A DNA stretch of 64,000 nucleotides from Litorivivens sp041624475 (GTDB lineage: Bacteria; Pseudomonadota; Gammaproteobacteria; Pseudomonadales; Spongiibacteraceae). The notes under the pieces were generated by a model, which saw only the letters and a program-made list of their open reading frames with translations, ran no database searches and was not told the DNA's origin. Of this stretch, positions 26,018-34,689 are shown piece after piece. A program made the position numbers and the translations under genes. The stretch covers positions 186,001 to 250,000 of the forward strand of contig NZ_JBFJUX010000003.1 of the NCBI RefSeq assembly GCF_041624475.1, read 5' to 3'. Every line of letters begins with the position of its first letter. The stretch's first letter is position 1.

Positions 26018-27160
26018 TCAAAACCGGTAGCCGGCCATGAAAATAAAGTGTTCGGATCGTTCTGCTATTTCTTGGTTGCGATTGTCGATGCGTGGAATCG
26101 GGGCGGTCCCGCGGATGCCGTGGATCTCGGCGGCAAACAGCCATTGTGGGTGAGGTTGCCAGCGTGATCCAAGCGTCGCTACGCTCGAATCCGTCTGGTT
26201 GGGCTGCTCACGATCGCCCAAGCGGTGGTCGAAGCGGCCATAAACCGTAAACTGTTCGTCTATATGGTAATCCATCTGTAGATATGCCGATTCAGACTTC
26301 GTATTGCCGGTTGCCACCAGGTTGAAAGCAGGTGCAATAAAAGTCGAGTTTATCGACATGAGTGAATATTCTGCCGTTATCGATGTTTTTCTACCATTGT
26401 ACTGCAGCGATAATGCGGTAAGCGTGACATCGAGGTCGGCCAGTACGCTGGTACTGTTGAAGGTGAGTGCGGTGTTGAAGTAACTCAGTGCAGTCTTCCA
26501 GCGGTCTCCGGGCAGCCCTGCGCTCAGCTGTACCGAGATTGGGCTTTGCAGTTCAGCATCGCCGGCCAGTGTCGCGGCGCTGCCGAGTATATTGGCGACA
26601 GTATCAGAGCTGACCTCTTTGTTTTTACCGAAGGTGCCGGTGAAGTTAACATAGTAGTCTTTCTCGTCCCAGTAGCTGTGTAACTGTGCGCCGTCGCTGG
26701 AAAAAAACAATTCACGAACACCAAAACTTTCAAGATAAAACTGCGGCAGTAAAATTGACGGTCGGGTAAAAAATACGTCGCGGGTTGAGTTATAAAAACC
26801 AAAATGATTGCGCACACGGCCAAAACGCAGGCCAGTGCCCGAGTCAGTGCCCTGGGATAGAAGAAGGTCGGCGTAGAGGTAGTCTGTGCGCACACTGCCG
26901 TTGTCACCACGACCGGCATCCCTGGCGAACCACTGCCCGGAGAAGCTTAGTCGGCTGCTCAGGCGGTAGCGCCCGCCAGCGCCGGCTTCGTGGTATTCCC
27001 AGGATCCGTCAGTGCTGTCGCCGAAGATGTCATTGTTTTTGCTGTAAAGGTATCCCTGGCTGACAAAGCCATGCAGGGTCAGTGGTTGCTGTTCAGCGAA
27101 GCCATTTCCTGACAGCAAGCCGGCCAGCATCAATGCGAGTCTATAGGGTGGCTTTTTCAA
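26018..27160 (-). CDS. Outer-membrane beta-barrel (porin-like) protein
   Basis: The 380-residue protein has a signal peptide (KKPPYRLALMLAGLLSGNGFA) and then alternating amphipathic strands that end in FIFMAGYRF, with the C-terminal Phe required by the BAM machinery. The early segment LTLHGFVSQGYLYSKNND is porin-like. Substrate and exact family are not recognised. The start is TTG at 27160, overlapping the stop of the PstS-like gene as TTGA, so the two are translationally coupled. It sits between a periplasmic binding-type protein and a c-di-GMP enzyme. Confidence 0.8.
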   Translation of the reverse strand: MKKPPYRLALMLAGLLSGNGFAEQQPLTLHGFVSQGYLYSKNNDIFGDSTDGSWEYHEAGAGGRYRLSSRLSFSGQWFARDAGRGDNGSVRTDYLYADLLLSQGTDSGTGLRFGRVRNHFGFYNSTRDVFFTRPSILLPQFYLESFGVRELFFSSDGAQLHSYWDEKDYYVNFTGTFGKNKEVSSDTVANILGSAATLAGDAELQSPISVQLSAGLPGDRWKTALSYFNTALTFNSTSVLADLDVTLTALSLQYNGRKTSITAEYSLMSINSTFIAPAFNLVATGNTKSESAYLQMDYHIDEQFTVYGRFDHRLGDREQPNQTDSSVATLGSRWQPHPQWLFAAEIHGIRGTAPIPRIDNRNQEIAERSEHFIFMAGYRF

Positions 27161-27714
27161 AACCGTATCGTCCTTTTCGTTTCCGAATTAGCTTCGGTAC
27201 CGACAAATTTAACATCGCTGGTATTGCCGGGCAGTCGATTGATGTATCCGATCGCACCAGGTGTGGTGCGAACTCGCTCAAAGAGGTTGTAGGTTGTGCC
27301 GACTTCGATTGGCCGCACGCCGGAACCGGTAAAGGTGAGATGGTTCCACTGCCGCTTGAGTACATAGGGGAAGGTTTTCAGATAGAGCGTGCAGAACCTC
27401 AGGTGGAGAGGATGCGTATCGGGCAGCACAAAAACGGTAATGGGGGTGCCGTCGGGCCAGGTCTGCATGCGCCCAAAAAAAATGGAGCGCAATGCGGAAT
27501 TGGAAAAGCCAGCTGGCAGCGTAACTTTGGTGTTTATGATGATCTGGGGTTCGGGATCTGGTGCGTTGGCGGTTGCCAAACTGCATGAGCATGCCAGCAA
27601 GATTAGAATTGCTGCTCGACGGGCGATGGTTTGCTTTGCAGGCGACCGAGTAGCCTTCTTAGCCGCGCAGATGCCGGCGATGAATGCTTTTGTCTGACAG
27701 AAAAAAACGCCCAT
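27157..27714 (-). CDS. Small PstS-like periplasmic substrate-binding protein
   Basis: About 185 residues: a long basic N-terminus, a signal peptide core (ILILLACSCSLATANA), then a short domain of the phosphate-binding type. The segments LRSIFFGRMQTWPDGTPITV, FTGSGVRPIEVG and TPGAIGYINRLPG are typical of PstS-like proteins, but the mature part is only about 135 residues, half of a real PstS. No ABC permease or ATPase gene is nearby, so a sensing role is more likely than transport. The ATG at 27714 is the best start I can find, although no good ribosome-binding site precedes it. Confidence 0.7.
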   Translation of the reverse strand: MGVFFCQTKAFIAGICAAKKATRSPAKQTIARRAAILILLACSCSLATANAPDPEPQIIINTKVTLPAGFSNSALRSIFFGRMQTWPDGTPITVFVLPDTHPLHLRFCTLYLKTFPYVLKRQWNHLTFTGSGVRPIEVGTTYNLFERVRTTPGAIGYINRLPGNTSDVKFVGTEANSETKRTIRF

Positions 27715-27727
27715 GTTTAACAAGAGC

Positions 27728-28441
27728 TCACTCAATTTCTCGGAAATAGTCGACGAATTTCTGAATCCGGCGCGCATTGGCACCCATGTCGCCTTGCCCA
27801 ACTCTTGATACAGAGCGTAGGTCAATTCGGGTTGGCTCGCTACTGGCGTTTATATGTATCAGGATATCGTCTTTAAAACCGAACCAGCGGGTGGTTGCTA
27901 CCGCTTCAATCTGGCCCTTTTCGGGATCGTCGTAATAGACTTCCCAGCCCAGCTTGTTGGCCACAGCCAACGCGACCTGGTGGGCCTCTTTGCCGCTGAG
28001 CTCGGTGGTCAGTGTCTGGAGTTCCGGATAGGCCTGGCGTTGGATTTCGGCAAGCTCCGGCGTGTAGGCCAAAGGATTGGCGTCGGAGCCACGCTGTTTG
28101 GGCGCGGCGATAAACTGCGGCGGATTATCAGGGGCAGTTGTGACATTGTGAATCATCGGCGCATCGCCGGCGCTGAATACGCTGAACGCGAACAGGCCGA
28201 TGGCGGGCAATGAGAGCAGGGCGGCTCTGCTCAAGGCCTTGCGACCAGCTTCACTTGGCTGGCTTCGGGTAAACAACCCGGCCAGCACGATCACGAGCAG
28301 TCCAAGCAGGGCCGCGAGCAGATACATGAGCAAACCATAGCGAAAGTGAAGCAGGTTCCAGCGGGTGGCGATGACACTGAGGGGGAGGAGGCTGAGGCTG
28401 ATCCAGGCCAGTACGGTGGCGCTCCTTGCTATCCGGGACAT
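27728..28441 (-). CDS. DUF1499 family inner-membrane protein
   Basis: The 237-residue protein has about three membrane helices in its first 90 residues, then a soluble DUF1499 domain (about 110-237) with ANKLGWEVYYDDPEKGQIEAVA and DILIHINA. DUF1499 has no known function. It is the first gene of the minus-strand set, 13 bases upstream of the PstS-like gene. A TATAAT on the minus strand (about 28467-28472) may be its -10 element. Confidence 0.8.
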   Translation of the reverse strand: MSRIARSATVLAWISLSLLPLSVIATRWNLLHFRYGLLMYLLAALLGLLVIVLAGLFTRSQPSEAGRKALSRAALLSLPAIGLFAFSVFSAGDAPMIHNVTTAPDNPPQFIAAPKQRGSDANPLAYTPELAEIQRQAYPELQTLTTELSGKEAHQVALAVANKLGWEVYYDDPEKGQIEAVATTRWFGFKDDILIHINASSEPTRIDLRSVSRVGQGDMGANARRIQKFVDYFREIE

Positions 28442-28584
28442 GATGCTACCTTCTTGAATTTTTTGAAGATTATAGAATTGTAACTATAGCACGGCTTTTC
28501 AAGGTGCAGGCAGCATGCTTTACTAGCGCGCCGCTGGGGGCTCACCTCAGGCGAGACATCCACGAGCTGTAATCGGAAGGGAAC

Positions 28585-29361
28585 ATGAATCGAGTAAAAG
28601 ACAAGGTCTGCATCGTGACAGGTGCGGCCAGCGGAATGGGCCGGGCTGACGCGAAAATGCTGGCCGCTGAGGGCGCGAAGGTCGTACTGACTGACCTGAA
28701 TGAAAAAGACGGGCACGCGGCAGCCGCCGAAATTGGCGATAAGGCCTTGTTTATCAAGCATGATGTCAGCAGCGAAGCGGACTGGGAAAAGGTCGTTGCG
28801 ACAGCCGTTTCCCACTTTGGTGGCCTGGATGTGCTGGTAAACAATGCCGGCATGATGACCATGGGTTCTGTGGTCGACTGCACGCTGGAAGACTACCGCA
28901 AGGTCAATGCCGTCAACAGTGACGGCGTTTTCCTGGGCTGCAAGCACGCCATTCCAGCCATGGAAGCCACTGGCCGCGGCGGCTCCATTATCAATATGTC
29001 ATCGGTTGCAGCCTTGCACGGTATGTCCTTTATTGCGGCCTACAGTGCCAGCAAGGGCGCCGTGGCGGCTCTGACCAAGTCAGTTGCCCTCTACTGCCGA
29101 GAGAAACGCAATGGTATACGCTGTAACTCGATTCACCCCGATGGTGTGAAGACGCCGATGGTGTTCAAAGTTGCAACCGGTGCCGACAGCGCTACTCGCG
29201 AGGAAATTGAGTCGCTGTCGACCGAGGCCAACCCGATGTGTGAACCTGAAGACATTGCGGCTCTGGTCGTTTACCTGGCTTCTGACGAGTCGAAATTCGT
29301 CAATGCCGCGGAAATGCTGATAGACAACGCCGCGACGGCGACGCCGCCGGTGGGTGTATAG
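28585..29361 (+). CDS. Short-chain dehydrogenase/reductase
   Basis: The 258-residue classical SDR has TGAASGMG (12-19), VLVNNAGMM, catalytic Ser in MSSVA and Tyr/Lys in YSASKGAV. The Asp in LTDLNE favours NAD. The layout resembles 3-alpha/3-beta/20-beta hydroxysteroid or cyclohexanol dehydrogenases, but substrate cannot be fixed. GGAAGGGAAC precedes the ATG at 28585. It is divergent from the DUF1499 gene and followed by an intrinsic terminator, so it is probably a single-gene unit. Confidence 0.85.
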   Translation: MNRVKDKVCIVTGAASGMGRADAKMLAAEGAKVVLTDLNEKDGHAAAAEIGDKALFIKHDVSSEADWEKVVATAVSHFGGLDVLVNNAGMMTMGSVVDCTLEDYRKVNAVNSDGVFLGCKHAIPAMEATGRGGSIINMSSVAALHGMSFIAAYSASKGAVAALTKSVALYCREKRNGIRCNSIHPDGVKTPMVFKVATGADSATREEIESLSTEANPMCEPEDIAALVVYLASDESKFVNAAEMLIDNAATATPPVGV

Positions 29362-29462
29362 CTCGAATAGTCTGCACAGACGATGAGCCGGGGGCGCTGT
29401 CCGCCGACAATGGCGGCAGGTAACGCGTAAGTGTTATTGATCCCCGTCCAGATAGACACCTC

Positions 29463-29487
29463 AGGCCAGCCATTGCTGGCCTTTTTT
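29463..29487 (+). terminator. Intrinsic terminator after the dehydrogenase gene
   Basis: AGGCCAGC-CATT-GCTGGCCT (29463-29482) is a perfect 8-bp stem with a 4-base loop, followed by TTTTTT. It lies between two convergent genes and 100 bases after the plus-strand stop at 29361. Confidence 0.9.
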
Positions 29488-29507
29488 ACTGCTGTTAATC
29501 GGCGTCG

Positions 29508-30344
29508 TTACTTGTCGCGCCTGGACTCCAGCGTTTTCAGAATGCCTTCCAGCTGGTCCGCCAGAATATTACTGGCGGCCATTTCCATGGCGCGTCCCAG
29601 CTCGGCTTTTACTACAATTTCGGCCATGGGCCGCATGCGCCAGATCAGGTCGATGATTTTGGGGAACTCTTCCTTGGGTGGCAGGGGTTGTTGCTGATAG
29701 GGCTTCAGTACATTTTCTGAAATCAGACGAACAAACTCCTTGGCGACTTTTTCGACGTTGTCTCGGCTCATCCGCAGTATTTCCAGCTGATCGCCCATCG
29801 GGATGCCCATCGCGCACAGGTCAGCGGCTACTTTGAGGGTGCTCATGCTGCTGACGCGAACCTGAGTACCCTGGACTTTGGCAATGCCCAGCTCGCCGGC
29901 AAGGCGAATATTGGCCGGGGTGAGCTGGGTACCGAACATCTTGACCATCTGGGTCATGGAGATGATTTCCGGGGCTTCTTTGGCCCAGGGGCTGTTGATG
30001 GCTGATTCCATACCCAGAATTTCAGACAGGCCAACGCCTTGTTCCAGCCCGGAAATCAGATCGAGGATGCTGGCGAGGGTGTAACCCCGATCCAGCAGAT
30101 TGGCGATAACCCGCAGGCGGGACAGGTGCTGATTGTTGTATATCCCTTTGCGTCCCCGCAGGGTGGGGGGCGGCAGCAGACCCTTGTCCTGATAAGCGCG
30201 GATATTGCGCACCGAGGTATTGGCCGCCAGCGCCAGTTCCTCAACGGTGTATTCCTGCTTTTCCTCCAGCGCCGCGCTGTCATCGGCATCATTCTGTTGC
30301 CGGTATTGCGCCAGGTTCTGGATGGTTTCTTCTGGAAACTTCAT
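29508..30344 (-). CDS. MerR family transcriptional regulator
   Basis: About 278 residues. A MerR-type winged HTH lies near residues 33-105 (YTVEELALAANTSVRNIRAY and GYTLASILDLI), followed by a C-terminal region of about 170 residues, longer than in metal-sensing MerR proteins and without their cysteine metal site. It may sense an organic effector. The frame is open to GTG 30410; I prefer the ATG at 30344, where the protein becomes MKFPEETIQN, but neither start has a strong ribosome-binding site. It is divergent from the TonB-dependent receptor gene, whose promoter carries palindromes it might bind. Confidence 0.82.
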   Translation of the reverse strand: MKFPEETIQNLAQYRQQNDADDSAALEEKQEYTVEELALAANTSVRNIRAYQDKGLLPPPTLRGRKGIYNNQHLSRLRVIANLLDRGYTLASILDLISGLEQGVGLSEILGMESAINSPWAKEAPEIISMTQMVKMFGTQLTPANIRLAGELGIAKVQGTQVRVSSMSTLKVAADLCAMGIPMGDQLEILRMSRDNVEKVAKEFVRLISENVLKPYQQQPLPPKEEFPKIIDLIWRMRPMAEIVVKAELGRAMEMAASNILADQLEGILKTLESRRDK

Positions 30345-30531
30345 GAAGTAATGGCCTGGATTCTCTCTGTCTATTGCAAATATTTCTATAAAAAATGGGT
30401 GCTGCAGCACATTGCAGCCGATCTACAGAGCCGAGACTTTTCGCTAAGTGATTGAAAAGACAAGGCTGGCTGAAATGCTGCGCGACCGTGGTCAGTTCAG
30501 CCAATGACCATTCTACCTGCCTGCTCCTATC

Positions 30532-30561
30532 TTGACATCAATTAATGATAAGATGTATGTT
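30532..30561 (+). promoter_or_regulatory. Sigma-70 promoter of the TonB-dependent receptor gene
   Basis: A perfect -35 box TTGACA (30532-30537) is followed by an 18-bp spacer and TATGTT (30556-30561) as -10, 68 bases before the start codon at 30629. The -10 lies inside a palindrome at 30552-30566, so binding there would block or remodel the promoter. Confidence 0.6.
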
Positions 30562-30595
30562 ACATCAAATGATGATACATACTGCGATGTGTCAT
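30552..30595. promoter_or_regulatory. Two adjacent operator-like palindromes at the receptor promoter
   Basis: The first is GATGTA-TGT-TACATC (30552-30566), a perfect 6-bp inverted repeat. The second is ATGATACAT (30572-30580) and ATGTGTCAT (30587-30595) with a 6-base spacer and one mismatch. Both overlap or follow the -10 box. They are good candidates for the binding sites of a regulator such as the adjacent MerR-type protein. Confidence 0.5.
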
Positions 30596-30628
30596 ATGGC
30601 GATGTTAATACCGAAAGGGATGATAATA

Positions 30629-33100
30629 ATGAAGCGTTACCGATTTTTGTCGCTGCCACTGTTGATGGGACTGGTGTCGCCGATGGCTCTGGCCAAGGCT
30701 GTGCTTGAAGAGGTGATTGTCACCGCCCAACACCGGGCGCAGAGTCTGCAGGATGTTCCGGTCTCGGTCAGTGCCATCGGTGGTGACAAAATGATCGAGG
30801 CGGGCATCAATCGCATGGAAGACCTGCAGGCCTATGTGCCGAACCTCACCGTAACCGAAAGCGGTATCAGTACCGATATTTTCATTCGCGGAATAGGGAC
30901 CGGTATGAACCAGGGCTTCGAGCAGTCTGTGGGGATGTACGTCGATGGTATCTATTACGGTCGCGCCCAGCTCGCTCGGGCACCGTTTCTCGATTTGGCT
31001 CGGGCAGAGGTGCTGCGTGGTCCACAGAACATTCTGCACGGCAAAAACAGCATTGCCGGCGCAGTGAACCTTCACACGGCGAATCCCACTGATGTCTTTG
31101 AGGGCTTTGTCTCCGGTCTGTATGAGCCGAATTTTGATGAGAGGGTCTTTGACCTGGTCTTGTCGGGCCCCATTACTGATGATCTCGGCGCCCGTTTTTC
31201 TGCCCGCTTGCGCGATTACGGCGGCTATGTCGAGAATCTGACACTGGATCGCTTTGGCCCTCAGCACGATCAGGCGACCTACCGTCTCAAATTCAACTGG
31301 GCCGCCAATGACGATACCACGGCGTCGCTGAAGCTGGAGTACGGCAAGTTTGACACTCTGGGCCGTCACGCGGAAGTCATTCGCGACGATCCGTCGACGT
31401 CGTCAACCCTTCTGTTTGAAGGCCGTACCGAGGCCGAAATTCTCGATCGCACCTTCTTCCCGCCGCTGGTGGATGTGGATACCGATGATTCGGTGCGCAA
31501 TAACTTCCAGGATTTCAAGGGCTCGTCCAACGGCAATTTCAGTAATAACGAAACCTACAACATGACCTTGGATGTCACCTGGTTGACGGATGCCGGCAAC
31601 GAGTTCAAGTCGATCACCGGTCTTATGGCTTACACCTATGACGATCTTTGTGACTGCGATTCCACAGCCGCGCCACTATTCAAACTGGAGCTGGCGGAGG
31701 ACTACCAGCAGTTCAGTCAAGAGTTGCGCTGGGTATCACCGGTAGGTGAGCCGATTGACTACATCGGTGGTGTTTACCTGCAGCGGACCGACCTCACTTT
31801 TAACGACAAGCTGGTTCAGGACTCTGAAGTTGTCGTGCAGTTGCTCAATGCCGCTGATTTTCAGGATGGCGGCACCCGCGGTGACTACGACCCGAATCCG
31901 CTGGGTATTGCACCGGAAGAAGTGGCGGGTATTGGCGATGCGGGTAACGCGGTGGCGAATATCACGGCGCCGCGTGAATTTACCAGTGTGTCCGATATTG
32001 CGTCGGCCTTTATGCAGGCCACCTTTAATCTGGCCGAGACTTTCCGCGTTACCCTGGGTGGACGCTACACCTACGAGAGCAAGGAAGGCAGCCGCTCGCT
32101 TGATCTGGCGGACCTTAACGGCAACAGTCTGCCCATTGGCGAAGTGGATACCGTCGCAGCCATCAGCTTTGCGGCAGAGCGCCATGACCTGAAAGGCGAG
32201 CGCAGTGAAACCCATTTCTCGCCGCTGCTGAACATACAGTGGGATTTCTCTCTTGAAGGCATGGCCTATTTTACGGCGACCCGCGGTTTCAAGGCCGGTG
32301 GCTTTGATGCTCGCTCGAACCAGTCGCCGAGTGCCGAGCTGACCCCGGCGAATCCCGGAGCGGCTATTCCCAACCGCACCTCGCTGGTCGGTACCTTTGA
32401 GTACGACGAAGAAATCGCTACCAGTTACGAGCTGGGCATGAAAACCGGCCTTCTCGACGGCGCTGCGGAGTTGAATCTGGCTGCGTTCTATACCGTCTAC
32501 GAAGATCTGCAGATCAGTATTTTCGACGGCACACTAGGCTTCAATGTCGGCAACGCCAAAGAAGCCATCACCCAGGGCATCGAATTGGACGGTCGTTACC
32601 AGGTAACCGAGTACCTGAGTCTCGGCGGCGCCCTGGCACTGCTGGATTTTGAATTCACCGACTTCAAGAACGGCCAGTGCCGTCAGGGCCAGACGCCCAC
32701 ATCCAGCGATGGCCTGTACTGCGACTACACCGGCCAGAGCAATCAGTACGTGGCGGACTGGTCAGGCACGTTTATTGTCGGCTACCTGCGCCCCATCAGT
32801 CAGACGCTGGGGATTGGTGTGACGCTGGATGTTGTATTTACCGATGATTACAACCCGTCTTCCAACGTTGACCCACGCGTCGAGCAGGACGGCTTTACTA
32901 AGTTCAATGGTCGCATTGGTATTGGCGCCATTGATCAGAGCTGGGAGGTATCACTGGTCGGCAAAAACCTCACTGATGAAACCGTGATCGTTTACGCCGC
33001 CGATACGCCCCTGGCGCATACCATCTTCGGCGCTACGACCTTTACCGGTTTTGTTGAAGCGCCGCGTTCCGTTGCCCTGCAAATGACCTACCGCTGGTAG
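30629..33100 (+). CDS. TonB-dependent receptor
   Basis: The 823-residue protein has a signal peptide (KRYRFLSLPLLMGLVSPMALA), a TonB-box-like LEEVIVTAQ, a plug domain (about 45-160; VPVSVSAIGGDKM, RGPQNILHGKNSIAGAVNL) and a beta-barrel ending in LQMTYRW. The type is that used by marine bacteria for uptake of hydrophobic or large organic compounds; nothing identifies a siderophore. I use the ATG at 30629, which has GAAAGGGA eight bases before it; upstream in-frame ATGs lack this. It heads the 30.6-39.2 kb catabolic operon. Confidence 0.9.
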   Translation: MKRYRFLSLPLLMGLVSPMALAKAVLEEVIVTAQHRAQSLQDVPVSVSAIGGDKMIEAGINRMEDLQAYVPNLTVTESGISTDIFIRGIGTGMNQGFEQSVGMYVDGIYYGRAQLARAPFLDLARAEVLRGPQNILHGKNSIAGAVNLHTANPTDVFEGFVSGLYEPNFDERVFDLVLSGPITDDLGARFSARLRDYGGYVENLTLDRFGPQHDQATYRLKFNWAANDDTTASLKLEYGKFDTLGRHAEVIRDDPSTSSTLLFEGRTEAEILDRTFFPPLVDVDTDDSVRNNFQDFKGSSNGNFSNNETYNMTLDVTWLTDAGNEFKSITGLMAYTYDDLCDCDSTAAPLFKLELAEDYQQFSQELRWVSPVGEPIDYIGGVYLQRTDLTFNDKLVQDSEVVVQLLNAADFQDGGTRGDYDPNPLGIAPEEVAGIGDAGNAVANITAPREFTSVSDIASAFMQATFNLAETFRVTLGGRYTYESKEGSRSLDLADLNGNSLPIGEVDTVAAISFAAERHDLKGERSETHFSPLLNIQWDFSLEGMAYFTATRGFKAGGFDARSNQSPSAELTPANPGAAIPNRTSLVGTFEYDEEIATSYELGMKTGLLDGAAELNLAAFYTVYEDLQISIFDGTLGFNVGNAKEAITQGIELDGRYQVTEYLSLGGALALLDFEFTDFKNGQCRQGQTPTSSDGLYCDYTGQSNQYVADWSGTFIVGYLRPISQTLGIGVTLDVVFTDDYNPSSNVDPRVEQDGFTKFNGRIGIGAIDQSWEVSLVGKNLTDETVIVYAADTPLAHTIFGATTFTGFVEAPRSVALQMTYRW

Positions 33101-33114
33101 TTGGAGAAATACGA

Positions 33115-33795
33115 ATGAACTGCATGAACAGCTTTTTCTCACTGTGTGTGGCACTGCTGCTGTTACACGTGGGCGCTTCCGGGGCCTTTGCTGAGAGCAA
33201 TGGCTGGGTGCTGGAGCATGATCAGGACGGCGTGACCGTTTACACACGTAACGTCGAGGGCTCGGATTACAAAGCCTTTAAGGGTGAAACCGTTATCGAT
33301 GTTGAGCTGAATCGGGCGCTGGCGCTGATGGACGATACAGCGGCCTGTGTGGACTGGATGCACAGCTGTAAATCACCGGTGCTGATTCGTAAATTGACGC
33401 CACTCAAACGCTATACCTACATGGTCAACGATTTTCCCTGGCCGGCCAAGGACCGCGCCTTGCTGCTGTCGGCCACCATCAGCCAGGAAATGAGCAGCCG
33501 CGTGGTAACTGTGGCGCTGGAAACCGTTGCGCTGGACAGCCTTGAGCCTCCCTATAAGGCCAGGGTGCCGCTTGATAACGGCGCGGTGCTGATGGAGCGA
33601 GCTGAGGGCTTTTTCCGCTTTACGCCGCTTGACGGTAACCGTACGCATGTGGAGTACCAAATGCATATCGAGCCGGGTGGGGCGCTGCCCGCATCCATCG
33701 TCAATGCCAAATTGATCGAGACGCCGTTTAACACGCTCAAGGCAATGCAGAGTGTGGTGACGGAAGCAAAATACACTGATTTCAGACCCTTTTAA
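33115..33795 (+). CDS. START-domain (lipid-binding) exported protein
   Basis: The 226-residue protein has a signal peptide (NSFFSLCVALLLLHVGASGAFA) and a START/SRPBCC domain with WVLEHDQDGVTVYTRNVEGSD, YTYMVNDFPWPAKDRA and a closing helix. START domains bind hydrophobic ligands such as sterols and phospholipids. Being exported next to a TonB receptor, it may carry a hydrophobic substrate through the periplasm. It follows the receptor gene by 14 bases. Confidence 0.82.
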   Translation: MNCMNSFFSLCVALLLLHVGASGAFAESNGWVLEHDQDGVTVYTRNVEGSDYKAFKGETVIDVELNRALALMDDTAACVDWMHSCKSPVLIRKLTPLKRYTYMVNDFPWPAKDRALLLSATISQEMSSRVVTVALETVALDSLEPPYKARVPLDNGAVLMERAEGFFRFTPLDGNRTHVEYQMHIEPGGALPASIVNAKLIETPFNTLKAMQSVVTEAKYTDFRPF

Positions 33796-33834
33796 TCAAC
33801 CGGCGGCCGCTATGGCCGACTCAAGGAGATTGTC

Positions 33835-34689
33835 ATGAATAATGATGTAATGCCTGTCCGCAGAAACCTGAATTTTCATCTGCCTGCTGAGCGCATCAGT
33901 GACTGGCACAGCGGTAGTGTTCATATTTCCCACTTCCTGAATGCCATGTCGATATTCTTCCCGGTGGGCGAGCGCTTTTTTATCGATAGCGTGCGCCACT
34001 ACCGCGACAAGGTCACCGACCCAAACTTGCAGGAAGCCGTGAAGGGCTTTATCGGCCAGGAAGCCATGCACGGTCGCGAGCATGAAGAATACAACGACGC
34101 CCTTACTGCCAAGGGCTTGCCGGCAGACCGCTACGAAAACATTGTGCTCAAGCTGCTTAATTTTTTCCGGCGCTTTACCCCAAAAGGTTCTCAGCTCGCG
34201 GGAACCATTGCGCTGGAACATCTGACGGCTATTCTCGCGCACCGTATCCTGGTCGACAAAAGCCGTATGGCTGACGCTGAGCCACGCTATGGAGCCATAT
34301 GGCACTGGCACGCGCTGGAGGAGACTGAGCACAAAGCCGTGGCCTATGATGTGTATGGTGCGGTGATGAAAAATGGTTTGCTGGCTTATCTGCGTCGCTG
34401 TTTCGCGTTGATTATGTCCACCACGATTTTCTTCATCATGCTGACACCGTTTTATCTGGGCATGGTTGCTCGTGAAAAAGGGCAGCTCTTCAATCTGAAA
34501 GGGTGGTGGAAAGTGACTGTCTTTCTGTGGGGCCCGAAAGGCGTTTTACTGCGCGCCTTGCCGGACTGGCTGGATTTCTTCCGTCCCGGATTTCACCCCT
34601 GGGATCACGACAATCGCGAGTTTCTCCAAGAAATCGATGATTTGGTTACCGAGGTTGAATCCTATAAAGCCCAGGGAGCTGCTGCGTGA
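33835..34689 (+). CDS. PF10118-type metal-dependent hydrolase family protein
   Basis: The 284-residue protein matches the metal-dependent hydrolase family of the PF10118 type: VRRNLNFHLP near the start, FIGQEAMHGREHEEYN, AIALEHLTAILAHRIL-like and WHALEETEHKAVAYDVY with histidine/glutamate clusters suggesting a di-metal helical bundle. The reaction is unknown. A membrane-spanning segment seems likely near residues 195-213. GGAGA precedes the ATG at 33835, and the gene overlaps the next by 4 bases (GTGA). Confidence 0.75.
   Translation: MNNDVMPVRRNLNFHLPAERISDWHSGSVHISHFLNAMSIFFPVGERFFIDSVRHYRDKVTDPNLQEAVKGFIGQEAMHGREHEEYNDALTAKGLPADRYENIVLKLLNFFRRFTPKGSQLAGTIALEHLTAILAHRILVDKSRMADAEPRYGAIWHWHALEETEHKAVAYDVYGAVMKNGLLAYLRRCFALIMSTTIFFIMLTPFYLGMVAREKGQLFNLKGWWKVTVFLWGPKGVLLRALPDWLDFFRPGFHPWDHDNREFLQEIDDLVTEVESYKAQGAAA

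Noticed and set aside
28471..28488. TATAG-N8-CTATA inverted repeat between the DUF1499 gene and the dehydrogenase gene
   Set aside because: Five-base AT-rich arms are expected by chance in a promoter region; kept only as a possible -10 zone.
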